Shown one piece after another: positions 8,327 through 15,182 of a stretch of 16,940 nt of DNA. The position numbers and the translations under genes were made by a program. The stretch's first letter is position 1. Every line of letters begins with the position of its first letter. Origin of the DNA: Pseudomonadales bacterium (GTDB taxonomy: Bacteria; Pseudomonadota; Gammaproteobacteria; Pseudomonadales; Pseudohongiellaceae); NCBI GenBank assembly GCA_031277435.1, contig JAITMI010000042.1, forward strand, positions 1-16,940, written 5' to 3'. The notes below the pieces were generated by a model, which saw nothing but the letters and a program-made list of their open reading frames with translations, had not been told where the DNA came from and made no database searches.

Positions 8327-8716
8327 ATGAAAACTTCCCTTCCTACACTTTTCGCGGCGGCAGGCTTGTTACTGGGCGCCACCACGGCGTCCGCGCATCA
8401 CTCGCTCGCCGGTGAATTCGACACCGCCACGGACATCGAAATCCGCGGCGCGGTAACCAAAGTCGAATGGTTCAACCCGCATATCTGGATTTATCTCGAT
8501 GTCACCAACGCCGATGGCCAAATCGAAAAATGGCAATGCGAGATGGGTTCGCCCAACCAGTTGATCCGCGCTGGCTGGAAAAAAGAAGACCTGCCGGTAG
8601 GCACCGTCATCAAAGGCGCGGCCAACCCGGCGCGCGATGGTTCCAATACGTGCAGCACGCGCGCCATCACGTTCGACGACGGTACGCCGCTGTTCACGCG
8701 CAATGGTCCACAATAA
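8327..8716 (+). CDS. DUF6152-like periplasmic protein
   Basis: This encodes a 129-residue exported protein. The signal peptide ends ATTASA, with cleavage before HHSLAGEFD at residue 24. The HHS start of the mature chain, the segment GAVTKVEWFNPHIWIYLDV (41-59), the KWQCEMG and RAGW motifs, and the late NPARDGSN segment fit the DUF6152 pattern as I know it. That family has no established function. The mature protein has exactly two cysteines, C71 and C109, which could form a disulfide. The ATG at 8327 is chosen because AGGAG lies 6 bases upstream and a clean signal peptide follows. A longer in-frame reading from inside TBDR2 lacks such support. It sits 68 bp after TBDR2 and 39 bp before the first tandem secreted protein. 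Confidence 0.82.
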   Translation: MKTSLPTLFAAAGLLLGATTASAHHSLAGEFDTATDIEIRGAVTKVEWFNPHIWIYLDVTNADGQIEKWQCEMGSPNQLIRAGWKKEDLPVGTVIKGAANPARDGSNTCSTRAITFDDGTPLFTRNGPQ

Positions 8717-8755
8717 TAAGCAGTACCAGCTACAACAAAAGAGGAAATAACAACC

Positions 8756-9475
8756 ATGAAAGTCACGAAAATTCTTGCCGGCGTCGCGCTGGTTACTTTT
8801 TCCATGAGCTTGCTGGCGGAAGTGCCGCGCCTGCCCTGGGGCAAGCCCGATCTCAACGGCATCTGGGCGCGCCCCTACGTGCCCGACATGTCGCGCAGTG
8901 GCCGCAATCAGGAAGGGCCGGGCGAGTTGCCGTTCTCGGAGGCTGGCCGGGCGAACTTCGAGAACTACAACCCCTCGCTGGGTGATTACACCGGCTCCTG
9001 CCTGCCCTTCGGGCTCTTGCGCGCGATGAACTCGCCCGACCCGGTACAGTTCGTGCAGACCGAAACCCACCTGGCCTTGCTGTACGAGCAAAACACCTGG
9101 TTCAAGGTCATCAACCTCGACGGCGAAAACCACTCGATCGGCCAGCCGACCTGGTTTGGCAATTCCGTGGCGACCTGGGACGGCGACACGCTGGTGATCA
9201 CCACCGACGAGTTCAACGGCAAAACCCGCCTGGACACCCTCGGCCATCCGCACAGCGACCAGATGGTAGTGACCGAGCGCTTCACCCGTATCGATGAAAA
9301 CAATCTGGAATACGAGGTCACCGTCAACGACCCGGTGTATTACAGCGCGCCGTGGACCAACAAGCGCACCTTCACCATGCAGGACAATTTCGAACTGATC
9401 GAATATTCCTGCGAGGAAAACAACAAGAGTTTGTTTGAAGGCCGTATCAAACCACCGGATTACAATAACTTCTGA
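8756..9475 (+). CDS. Secreted protein of unknown function, tandem paralog A
   Basis: This encodes a 239-residue exported protein that I cannot assign to a named family. A signal peptide (MKVTKILAGVALVTFSMSLLA) probably ends after residue 21. The mature chain begins VPRLPWGKPDLNGIW, a motif I associate with uncharacterised proteins found near TonB-dependent receptors. Its C-terminal half is clearly homologous to the next gene: PTWFGNSVATWDGDTLVI, then HPHSDQMVVTERFTRID, then EYSCEENN. The mature protein has only two cysteines, C82 in GSCLPFGLLRAM and C219 in EYSCEENN, both at positions conserved in paralog B. Many alternating hydrophobic/polar stretches suggest a beta-rich fold. GAGGA lies about 10 bases before the ATG. 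It is probably co-transcribed with the DUF6152-like gene. Confidence 0.82.
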   Translation: MKVTKILAGVALVTFSMSLLAEVPRLPWGKPDLNGIWARPYVPDMSRSGRNQEGPGELPFSEAGRANFENYNPSLGDYTGSCLPFGLLRAMNSPDPVQFVQTETHLALLYEQNTWFKVINLDGENHSIGQPTWFGNSVATWDGDTLVITTDEFNGKTRLDTLGHPHSDQMVVTERFTRIDENNLEYEVTVNDPVYYSAPWTNKRTFTMQDNFELIEYSCEENNKSLFEGRIKPPDYNNF

Positions 9476-9484
9476 TCCGCTTCG

Positions 9485-9512
9485 CCATGCCGTGGCGCGC
9501 GTCACGGCATGG
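9485..9512 (+). repeat. Perfect 10-bp inverted repeat between the secreted paralogs
   Basis: CCATGCCGTG at 9485-9494 pairs perfectly with CACGGCATGG at 9503-9512 around an 8-base loop, starting 9 bases after the stop codon of paralog A. No T run follows, so it is not a standard terminator; it may stabilise or process the mRNA. A second, smaller inverted repeat (ACTCGT/ACGAGT, 9532-9550) lies between it and the next start codon. The two genes may therefore be expressed at different levels. Confidence 0.6.
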
Positions 9513-9580
9513 TATCCACGGCGCAATTTGTACTCGTCATTCCAACGAGTGGAAATTCATTGATTAACGGGAGACCAAAA

Positions 9581-10363
9581 GTGCATCGCAGCAAGATAAA
9601 CGGCACGGCGCTGAAGGCTTTGCTCTGCGGCCTGCTGCTCAGTGGCGCGGCGCTGACGCAAGCGCAGGTGGCGGCGCCCAAACCGCCGGATGTGCGCCCG
9701 CCCATGCCCCGGCTCGCCGACGGCACGCCCAACCTGGGCCGGGTGGAACTGTCGCGCGGCTACTGGGCGCCGCAGCAATTTCGCGATTACAACGCCATCC
9801 TCCAATCACCAGCGCAGATTCCGTATTTGCCCTGGGCGGCTCAGGTAGCGAAGGAACGCCGCGACAGCGACTCACGCGACGACCCCAACGGCCACTGCCT
9901 GCCCCCGGCGGGGCCGCGCTTGATGACCACGCCGTATCCGATGGAGATTCTGCAACTGCCCGAACAGCAGCGCATCATGATGATTTTCGAAGGCGGCGCG
10001 CACGTATGGCGCGAAATCTACATGGATGGGCGCGAGTTCCCCGAAGACATCAACCCGACCTGGATGGGTTATTCCATCGGCCATTGGGACGGCGACACCC
10101 TGGTGGTCGAAATACGCGGCTTCAACGAAAAAAGCTGGCTGGACATGTATGGCGATCCCCATACCGAACAACTGATAGTAACCGAGCGTTTCACTCGCAC
10201 CGATTTGTACACGCTGCATTATGAATCCACCATCGACGACCCCGGCGCCTACAGCGAACCGTGGGTGGTAGCGATGGATATCGTTTGGGATCCGGAAGGC
10301 GAGATCATCGAATACATTTGCCAGGAAAATAATCTTTGGAATGGCAGTCATCTATTAAAGTGA
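9581..10363 (+). CDS. Secreted protein of unknown function, tandem paralog B
   Basis: This encodes a 260-residue exported protein from the same unnamed family as paralog A. The GTG at 9581 is preferred over the upstream in-frame ATG at 9509, because GGGAG lies about 8 bases before it. It also places the basic, hydrophobic signal segment (ending about LTQAQ, residues 25-29) at the N-terminus, whereas the ATG would add 24 residues and overlap the hairpin. Shared motifs with A are PTWMGYSIGHWDGDTLVV, DPHTEQLIVTERFTRTD, the IDDP/PW segment and EYICQENN. After the signal peptide there are only two cysteines, C106 in GHCLPPAGPRLM and C247 in EYICQENN, aligned with those of A. The segment around residues 60-105 is longer than in A and rich in charged residues. 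Function is unknown. Confidence 0.8.
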   Translation: MHRSKINGTALKALLCGLLLSGAALTQAQVAAPKPPDVRPPMPRLADGTPNLGRVELSRGYWAPQQFRDYNAILQSPAQIPYLPWAAQVAKERRDSDSRDDPNGHCLPPAGPRLMTTPYPMEILQLPEQQRIMMIFEGGAHVWREIYMDGREFPEDINPTWMGYSIGHWDGDTLVVEIRGFNEKSWLDMYGDPHTEQLIVTERFTRTDLYTLHYESTIDDPGAYSEPWVVAMDIVWDPEGEIIEYICQENNLWNGSHLLK

Positions 10364-10370
10364 CGCTAAA

Positions 10371-10394
10371 GTAACAAAAAACGTAACAAAAAAA
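10371..10394. repeat. Short A-rich direct repeat ahead of the MBL gene
   Basis: GTAACAAAAAA occurs twice in tandem, at 10371-10381 and 10383-10393, within an A-rich stretch (10364-10430) that stands out from the GC-rich surroundings. It lies in the 101-bp gap between paralog B and the MBL gene. It could be an upstream promoter element or simply slippage. No convincing -35/-10 pair was seen. Confidence 0.4.
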
Positions 10395-10464
10395 CTAACG
10401 ATAAAAAGTAAGATAAAGGCGACTGGCGCGCCCCACGGCATATCGAAATATCAGGAGGCAACAC

Positions 10465-11349
10465 ATGCAAACCAAAGCAGTACCATTCAGTTCAAAAATC
10501 CTCGCCGCGCTGGTGCTCAGCGCCTGCGCGAGCTGGACCGCCGCCGCCGAAGCGCCGCCGGTAGCCGCCAGTGAACTCGGCAATGGCCTGTACTTCATCA
10601 GCGGCGGCGGTGGCGCCAATAGCAGCGCCTTGATCGGCGACGAAGGCGTGCTGGTGGTGGACAGCAAACTCGACATCGCCTCAGCCGATGCCGAAATCGC
10701 GGTAATCAAAGGGCTGACGCCCGGCAATATCCGCTTCCTCATCAACACCCACGAACATCCCGACCACACCGGCGGCAATCTAAGCTACGGCAACCTTGGC
10801 GCGGTGATCATCGGACACGAAGACGTGTATCAGATTTTGACCGCCGGTCAACGCGGCGGCCCGCCGGAACCCTTGCAAGCGCGGCCTTCGATCACCTTCG
10901 GCAACGGCGGTGGTTTGACCTTACATTTCAATGGCGAAACGCTCGAAGTCAAACACATGCCGCCAGCGCACGCCGCCAGCAACAGCATCGTGCATTTCGT
11001 CACCGCCAATGTATACCAGATGGGCGATGTCTTCAGCGGCGACCGCTACCCCACCATGGCCGGCGGCACCTTGCAGGGCTTCATTGATGGCGTGGACCAG
11101 GTGCTGGCCGAAGCCAACGCCAGCGCGCGCTTCATCCCCGGCAACGGCCCGGTCGGCGACCGCGCCGCCTTGGAATCCTACCGCGCCATGCTAGGCAACG
11201 CGCAAAGTTCAGCGGCGCAAGCGATCAAGGAGGGCAAGAGCCTGGAAGACTTCCTCGCCAGCAAGCCCACCGCCGCCACCGACGCCACCTACGGCGATCC
11301 CGCACGGTTTTTGACTGCTGTGTACAATCAGGCCAAGGAAGCACAATAA
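10465..11349 (+). CDS. Exported metallo-beta-lactamase-fold protein, possible lipoprotein
   Basis: This encodes a 294-residue MBL-superfamily hydrolase of unknown substrate. The metal motif is H96-x-H98-x-D100-H101 in NTHEHPDHTGGN, followed by H169 in PPAHAASNS and D188 in MGDVFSGD. The last ligand, normally His in a PGHGP motif, is Asn here (N227 in FIPGNGPV). The DNA reads AAC at that codon. The N-terminus has a lipobox LSAC with Cys21, the only cysteine in the whole protein. This supports an outer-membrane lipoprotein (+2 residue is Ala), although signal peptidase I cleavage after AAA (about residue 28) is also possible. The start is backed by AGGAGG ahead of the ATG. Relatives of this type occur with PQQ enzymes or as lactamase-like, quorum-type or unknown hydrolases, so no substrate is assigned. 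It ends the plus-strand exported group. Confidence 0.87.
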   Translation: MQTKAVPFSSKILAALVLSACASWTAAAEAPPVAASELGNGLYFISGGGGANSSALIGDEGVLVVDSKLDIASADAEIAVIKGLTPGNIRFLINTHEHPDHTGGNLSYGNLGAVIIGHEDVYQILTAGQRGGPPEPLQARPSITFGNGGGLTLHFNGETLEVKHMPPAHAASNSIVHFVTANVYQMGDVFSGDRYPTMAGGTLQGFIDGVDQVLAEANASARFIPGNGPVGDRAALESYRAMLGNAQSSAAQAIKEGKSLEDFLASKPTAATDATYGDPARFLTAVYNQAKEAQ

Positions 11350-11364
11350 AATCCTGATTTTCCC

Positions 11365-11386
11365 GCGAAATTCTTCAAAATTTCGC
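11365..11386. terminator. 8-bp perfect inverted repeat after the MBL gene
   Basis: GCGAAATT (11365-11372) and AATTTCGC (11379-11386) form a perfect stem with a 6-base loop, 15 bases after the MBL stop codon. No T run follows on either strand. Its place between two convergent genes suggests a role at transcript ends, together with the stronger palindrome at 11404-11427. Confidence 0.4.
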
Positions 11387-11403
11387 CCTGTCTCCAGACT
11401 ACC

Positions 11404-11427
11404 CCTTCCCCCGTTTACGGGGGAAGG
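11404..11427. repeat. REP-like GC-rich palindrome between convergent MBL and tonB genes
   Basis: CCTTCCCCCG (11404-11413) and CGGGGGAAGG (11418-11427) form a perfect 10-bp stem with a TTTA loop, followed by a G-rich tail GCGGGGGTGGGGGC. This shape and sequence style match repetitive extragenic palindromes that occur in many copies in proteobacterial genomes. It lies 54 bp after the MBL stop and 20 bp beyond the tonB stop, so it may also act as a two-way transcript end. Copy number elsewhere in the genome cannot be seen here. Confidence 0.6.
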
Positions 11428-11447
11428 CGGGGGTGGGGGCGATCCCC

Positions 11448-12200
11448 CTAAAAATTCGAAAAACTATCCCCCCGCTCAAACTGCCAGGTACGGATCACCT
11501 CCAACACATCCATGCGCTCACGCATTTCCGTACTGAATGGTTCGAAAGGCGCCGCCAGGCGTACGATGCGCAACGCGGCGTCGTCGAGAACGGTAGAGCC
11601 TGAAGAGCGCAGAATGCGCACGCTCTCGACGCTGCCATCAGGCTTGACCGCAACCAACAGCCGCAACGAACCGTAGATGCCGATGGCGCTGGCTTCGCGC
11701 GGATAATTTTGATTGCCGATGCGTTCAACGTGCTCACTCCACGCCTGGAGGTAGTCGGCGGCAACGTCGCCTTCAGCGGTGGCGGACGTGAGCGTATAGC
11801 GGCGCGAACGTTGCGCATACTCCTGGCGGCTTGCTTCGAGCTGGGCGCGCAACGCGGCGAGCTCCGCTTCCGCGCTGGTGGGCGGCTCCGTGTCGGTAGG
11901 CGGTTCCGTGTCAGCGGTGGCGCCATAACGCTCGGCATAGTCCAGGCGGTTTGCCGCGAGCTGAGCGCGCAACGCGGCAAGCTCCGCGTCGGCGCTGGAT
12001 TCTGGCGCGTCAGGCGTGTCCGCGCTGGGCGGCGCTGGCGCGCTGGTGCCGCTGGAGAGCGAGATATTGAGCGTCGTAGTGGTCGCCACCGTATGCACGG
12101 TAAAGCCAACGCCAAAAATCAACAGCGCATGCAAACATACCGAAAGGAGCGTGCTATAACCAAAGCGCTCCTGGGCGAGTTCCAGACCGCCCGTTTTCAT
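11448..12200 (-). CDS. Energy transducer TonB, TonB3-like
   Basis: This encodes a 250-residue inner-membrane protein that transmits proton-motive force to outer membrane receptors. A single N-terminal membrane helix lies at about 17-39. The C-terminal TonB domain includes NYPREASAIGIYGSLRLLVA (165-184), VKPDGSVESVRILRSSG and VLDDAALRIVRLAAPFEPF, and ends RTWQFERGDSFSNF. The spacer is not strongly proline-lysine rich. It holds two similar segments, 72-91 and 112-131, each beginning AELAALRAQL and matching at 15 of 20 residues, separated by an acidic DTEPPTDTEPP linker. Its position two bases after gshB corresponds to Pseudomonas tonB3, a gene linked to twitching motility. Whether it serves pili, the nearby receptors, or both is inference. 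Confidence 0.88.
   Translation of the reverse strand: MKTGGLELAQERFGYSTLLSVCLHALLIFGVGFTVHTVATTTTLNISLSSGTSAPAPPSADTPDAPESSADAELAALRAQLAANRLDYAERYGATADTEPPTDTEPPTSAEAELAALRAQLEASRQEYAQRSRRYTLTSATAEGDVAADYLQAWSEHVERIGNQNYPREASAIGIYGSLRLLVAVKPDGSVESVRILRSSGSTVLDDAALRIVRLAAPFEPFSTEMRERMDVLEVIRTWQFERGDSFSNF
11808..11987 (-). repeat. Intragenic 120-bp-period duplication in tonB
   Basis: The stretches at 11928-11987 and 11808-11867 encode two copies of a 20-residue helical segment and are also very similar at DNA level. The intervening bases encode a short repeated DTEPP motif. The arrangement fits an in-frame tandem duplication of 40 codons in the periplasmic spacer. Confidence 0.75.
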
Positions 12201-12202
12201 AT

Positions 12203-13156
12203 TCAGCCCTTGCCGAGTTTGGCGGCGAGGCAGCGCATCAGTTCGCCGCCGATGTCGATGCCAAAAGTGGCGTCAAGTTCCCGCGCGCAAGTGGGGCTGG
12301 TGACGTTGATCTCGGTGAGGTAATCGCCGATCACGTCGAGCCCGACGAAGATCAAACCCTTCGCCTTGAGCGCCGGCCCTACCTGCGCGCAAATCCATTG
12401 ATCGCGCTCGCTCAATGCCTGCCCGCGCGCGCTGCCGCCAGCGGCGAGATTGCCGCGAGTTTCATTGGCCGCCGGAATGCGCGCCAGCGCGTAGCCAACA
12501 TGCTGGCCGTCGATCATCAAAATGCGTTTGTCGCCATGCTCGATGGCGGGCAAGTACTTCTGCGCCATGATCTGGCGCGTGCCGTGCTGGGTGAGCGTTT
12601 CGATAATGACGCTCAGGTTGGGATCGCCGCGTTGCAGGCGGAAGATACCCGCGCCGCCCATGCCATCGAGCGGTTTGAAGATGACATCGCCATGCGCCTG
12701 GTGAAATTCGCGCAATAAATCCGCGCGGCGCGTGACCAGCCCCGGCGGCGTGCACTGCGGAAACTGCGTAGCGAAAAGTTTTTCGTTGCAATCGCGCAGG
12801 CTTTGCGGCTTGTTGACGATCAACACGCCTTGCTGCTCCGCACGTTCCAGAATATGCGTGCTGTAAAGAAATTCATTGTCGAAGGGCGGATCCTTGCGCA
12901 TCAGCACCACATCAAGCGTGGCGAGTTCGCGGCGCGAAGGTTCCCCGAGCGTGAACCAATCCTTGGCATCAAGGCGCACCGTCAGCGGGCGCATGTGCCC
13001 CATGGCGATGCCGTTTTCCAGGTACAGATCACGCTGTTCCAGGTACCACAACTCCCAGCCGCGCGCTTGCGCGGCCAAGAGCAGCGCGAGGCTGGTGTCT
13101 TTCTTGAAATTGATGGCCCCGATAGGGTCCATCACGACGGCAAGGCGAACGCTCAT
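12203..13156 (-). CDS. gshB: Glutathione synthetase
   Basis: This encodes a 317-residue cytosolic ATP-grasp enzyme joining gamma-glutamylcysteine and glycine to make glutathione, the second step of the pathway. The N-terminus RLAVVMDPIGAINFKKDTS, the block VLMRKDPPFDNEFLYSTHIL, the nucleotide-binding loop KPLDGMGGAGIF and the C-terminal EINVTSPTCARELDATFGID are diagnostic. Length agrees with E. coli GshB (about 315). The ATG at 13156 is chosen because it gives exactly this N-terminus. A longer in-frame reading from 13306 adds about 50 residues with no family similarity. The ribosome binding site is weak. tonB starts two bases after its stop, so the two are surely co-transcribed. The usual next genes, algH and ruvX, are displaced by more than 6 kb. 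Confidence 0.95.
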   Translation of the reverse strand: MSVRLAVVMDPIGAINFKKDTSLALLLAAQARGWELWYLEQRDLYLENGIAMGHMRPLTVRLDAKDWFTLGEPSRRELATLDVVLMRKDPPFDNEFLYSTHILERAEQQGVLIVNKPQSLRDCNEKLFATQFPQCTPPGLVTRRADLLREFHQAHGDVIFKPLDGMGGAGIFRLQRGDPNLSVIIETLTQHGTRQIMAQKYLPAIEHGDKRILMIDGQHVGYALARIPAANETRGNLAAGGSARGQALSERDQWICAQVGPALKAKGLIFVGLDVIGDYLTEINVTSPTCARELDATFGIDIGGELMRCLAAKLGKG

Positions 13157-13365
13157 ATGACAAAAATCCAGCGGTGGCGACGAGGCGCGAGTATAGCAGA
13201 AGGTTTTTTCGCGCAAATGGCGCGGCTTGCCGGGCAGGGGCAAGGCATTCAGCCTACACTGCGCCGTGCGCGCAATGACGCTAAACCAACACCGCTCAGG
13301 CTGCATTGCGGCGAGGCTGCCGTTACAATGCGCGCTATTTTTCAGCTACAGTCAGGAGAGCGCCG

Positions 13366-13866
13366 TTGCGCGGTTTAGGTTTTTATTGGGGCGTGTTTGG
13401 CGTGGTGGCCTTGCTGGGCTCGGCGGTGCTGCGTATCGGCCTGCGTGTTCTGGAACTGCGCCAGTACAGTCTGAGCCCGGTGCAGTGGGGCGTGCTGCTT
13501 GGTTTCGGCGTGTGGATGCTGTACGCCGAAGGCATCAAGGGCTTTCACTACAACTTTGCCCCGCGCGTGGTGGCGCGCGCCTGCCATTTGCGGGAGCATC
13601 CGCGGCCCGTATTGGCCTTGCTGGCGCCGCTCTTCTGCATGGGCTACATCCACGCGACGCGCAAGCGGCGTTTGACTTCCATTTTGGTGACTAGCGCCAT
13701 TGTGCTCCTGGTATTGACGGTGCGCCTCTTGCCGCAACCGTGGCGCGGCATCATCGACTGCGGCGTGGTGGCGGGCCTCGCCGTCGGCATCGGCTCGCTA
13801 CTGTGGTATTGGGCGCGCGCGCTCTTTACCCGGCAAGCGCCGCCGATCGCGCTTGATCTGCCTTGA
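13366..13866 (+). CDS. Conserved polytopic membrane protein of unknown function
   Basis: This encodes about 166 residues with some five hydrophobic segments (roughly 5-27, 39-55, 84-98, 105-124 and 133-150), so it is an inner-membrane protein. Distinctive stretches include GIKGFHYNFAPRVVARACHL, LLAPLFCMGYIHATRKRR and LPQPWRGIIDCGVVAGLAVG. I recognise these as typical of an uncharacterised protein kept in many gammaproteobacteria, with no known role. The TTG at 13366 is preferred as the start, because CAGGAGAG lies about 7 bases upstream and the first membrane segment follows directly. An ATG at 13306 would add 20 residues that look unlike a signal or membrane sequence. It is divergent from gshB across a 209-bp gap that presumably holds both promoters. 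Confidence 0.72.
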   Translation: MRGLGFYWGVFGVVALLGSAVLRIGLRVLELRQYSLSPVQWGVLLGFGVWMLYAEGIKGFHYNFAPRVVARACHLREHPRPVLALLAPLFCMGYIHATRKRRLTSILVTSAIVLLVLTVRLLPQPWRGIIDCGVVAGLAVGIGSLLWYWARALFTRQAPPIALDLP

Positions 13867-13930
13867 GCCGGATGATTTTTGCGCCATGCGATTATAGACT
13901 GCCGCCACCGCAAGCCCGCTGGAGATGCGC

Positions 13931-14299
13931 ATGAGTTCCGTATTCACGAAAACTTTGGGTGGTTTGTCGCCGCGCTATTATCTGCGCCAGTTTGCCTTTG
14001 GTCTCATGCTGAGCGCACTCTTGATCTATTTGCTGCGGCGCGGGCCAGAGCCGCTATCGCTCGATCTCTCCATCTACGCCTTGATCGGCATGAACACGCT
14101 GCTTTACCCCTATGCGCGCTATGTTTATGACAGCATCGTCAAGTTCATCCTCGGCAACAATGTGTTGTTCTTGAACGCCGTGGTGATGCTGATAGCGAAA
14201 TTTTTTACCATGCTATTGTGCTGGTTCTTCGCTATTTTCATCGCCCCATTGGGGCTGGTTTATCTTTATTTGCATCACGGCCGCCGCGAAGAAGAATAA
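13931..14299 (+). CDS. Small membrane protein of unknown function
   Basis: This encodes about 122 residues. Hydrophobic segments lie at about 22-37 and 78-113, with a weaker one near 48-62; the tail HHGRREEE is charged and probably cytoplasmic. The ATG at 13931 is favoured over the ATG at 13925: GGAG at 13921-13924 sits 6 bases before 13931 but directly abuts 13925. It follows the previous membrane protein by 64 bp and precedes the methyltransferase by 26 bp, so the three may share a transcript. I cannot assign a function, and no catalytic motif is visible. Confidence 0.68.
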   Translation: MSSVFTKTLGGLSPRYYLRQFAFGLMLSALLIYLLRRGPEPLSLDLSIYALIGMNTLLYPYARYVYDSIVKFILGNNVLFLNAVVMLIAKFFTMLLCWFFAIFIAPLGLVYLYLHHGRREEE

Positions 14300-14325
14300 G
14301 GCGCCAGTTTGACATCGCGACACTC

Positions 14326-15159
14326 ATGAAAAACCCACAAAAACACCATTACGAATATGAGGTGGACACCCAGTCCGCTTCCGCGCCCGCCAGCGTAGTG
14401 CGGCTCGTGGGCACGCATAAGCGCGTGCTGGAAATTGGTTGTGGCCCCGGTTCAATTACCAGAGTACTGGCGACGCAAGGGCAATGTTCGGTCGTCGGCA
14501 TGGAGCTGGACGCGGACGCCATTGAAAAAGTTGCGCCATTTTGTGAAAAAGTGTTGCAAATTGATTTGAACGCGCAAGACTGGCCGCGCCTCTTGGATAA
14601 TGAACCACGCTTTGACGTAGTGGTCGCGGCGGACGTATTGGAACACCTTTACGATCCTTGGCGCACGCTGCGGCAAATGGCGCCGCTGCTCAACGAGAAT
14701 GGCTACATGGTCGTTTCCCTGCCACATACTGGCCATGCCGGGGTAATGGCCTGCTTGATGAACAGCGACTTCGCCTATAACGGCTGGGGGCTCTTGGACC
14801 GCACGCATATCCGTTTTTTTGGGGTAAAAAATATCGAAGCGCTGTTCGCGCAGGCCGATCTCAAAATAATCGAGGTCATACACGTCATCGTGCCGCCACA
14901 AGAAACCGATTTCGCCGTGCAGTGGGTAAAACTGCCGGAGGCAACGCGCGCCGTATTGCAAACGAGCCCTTATGCCAATCTTTACCAAGTGGTAGTCAAA
15001 GCCGTTCCGCTCACGCGGGAGGGCGCCGCGGTCAGTTTGATTCTGGAACAAAAACCGCAAGTCACTCCATCCTGGAAAAGCCGCTTGGGCGCGCGTTTGA
15101 GTCCAAAGTCCAAGGCGCTGCTGCGGAAAGTCTTGGGCGCCGCCGGCATCAAACTTTAA
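14326..15159 (+). CDS. Class I SAM-dependent methyltransferase
   Basis: This encodes a 277-residue soluble methyltransferase with a Rossmann fold of the Methyltransf_23/UbiG-like type. Motif I is VLEIGCGPGSIT (34-45), followed by VVGMELD (56-62) with the acidic residue that binds the SAM ribose. Next come DVVVAADVLEHLYDPW (97-112) and DRTHIRFFGVKNIEALF (158-174), a late motif seen in sugar or lipid methyltransferases of surface polysaccharide clusters. The ATG at 14326 gives a natural N-terminus ending shortly before motif I, although its ribosome binding site is weak. An upstream in-frame GTG lies inside the previous gene. It precedes the WbsX-like gene by 23 bp, so a role in modifying a glycan is plausible but not shown. 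Confidence 0.85.
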   Translation: MKNPQKHHYEYEVDTQSASAPASVVRLVGTHKRVLEIGCGPGSITRVLATQGQCSVVGMELDADAIEKVAPFCEKVLQIDLNAQDWPRLLDNEPRFDVVVAADVLEHLYDPWRTLRQMAPLLNENGYMVVSLPHTGHAGVMACLMNSDFAYNGWGLLDRTHIRFFGVKNIEALFAQADLKIIEVIHVIVPPQETDFAVQWVKLPEATRAVLQTSPYANLYQVVVKAVPLTREGAAVSLILEQKPQVTPSWKSRLGARLSPKSKALLRKVLGAAGIKL

Positions 15160-15182
15160 GCCCGCTTGCTGGGCAAGTTACC

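Noticed and set aside
8369..9526. A 385-codon open frame on the minus strand
   Set aside because: It covers the DUF6152-like gene and paralog A in antisense and has no protein-like motifs, while the plus-strand genes have signal peptides and ribosome binding sites.
13157..13306. A 50-residue N-terminal extension of GshB
   Set aside because: The extension has no similarity to the family and the ATG at 13156 gives the standard GshB N-terminus and length.
13324..13329. TACAAT as a -10 box for the first membrane protein
   Set aside because: The hexamer at the proper -35 distance is a poor match, so the promoter cannot be placed with confidence.
14922..15182. An extended start of the WbsX-like protein inside the methyltransferase gene
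   Set aside because: The added translation is an out-of-frame reading of the methyltransferase and lacks family similarity; GTG 15183 or ATG 15201 is more credible.
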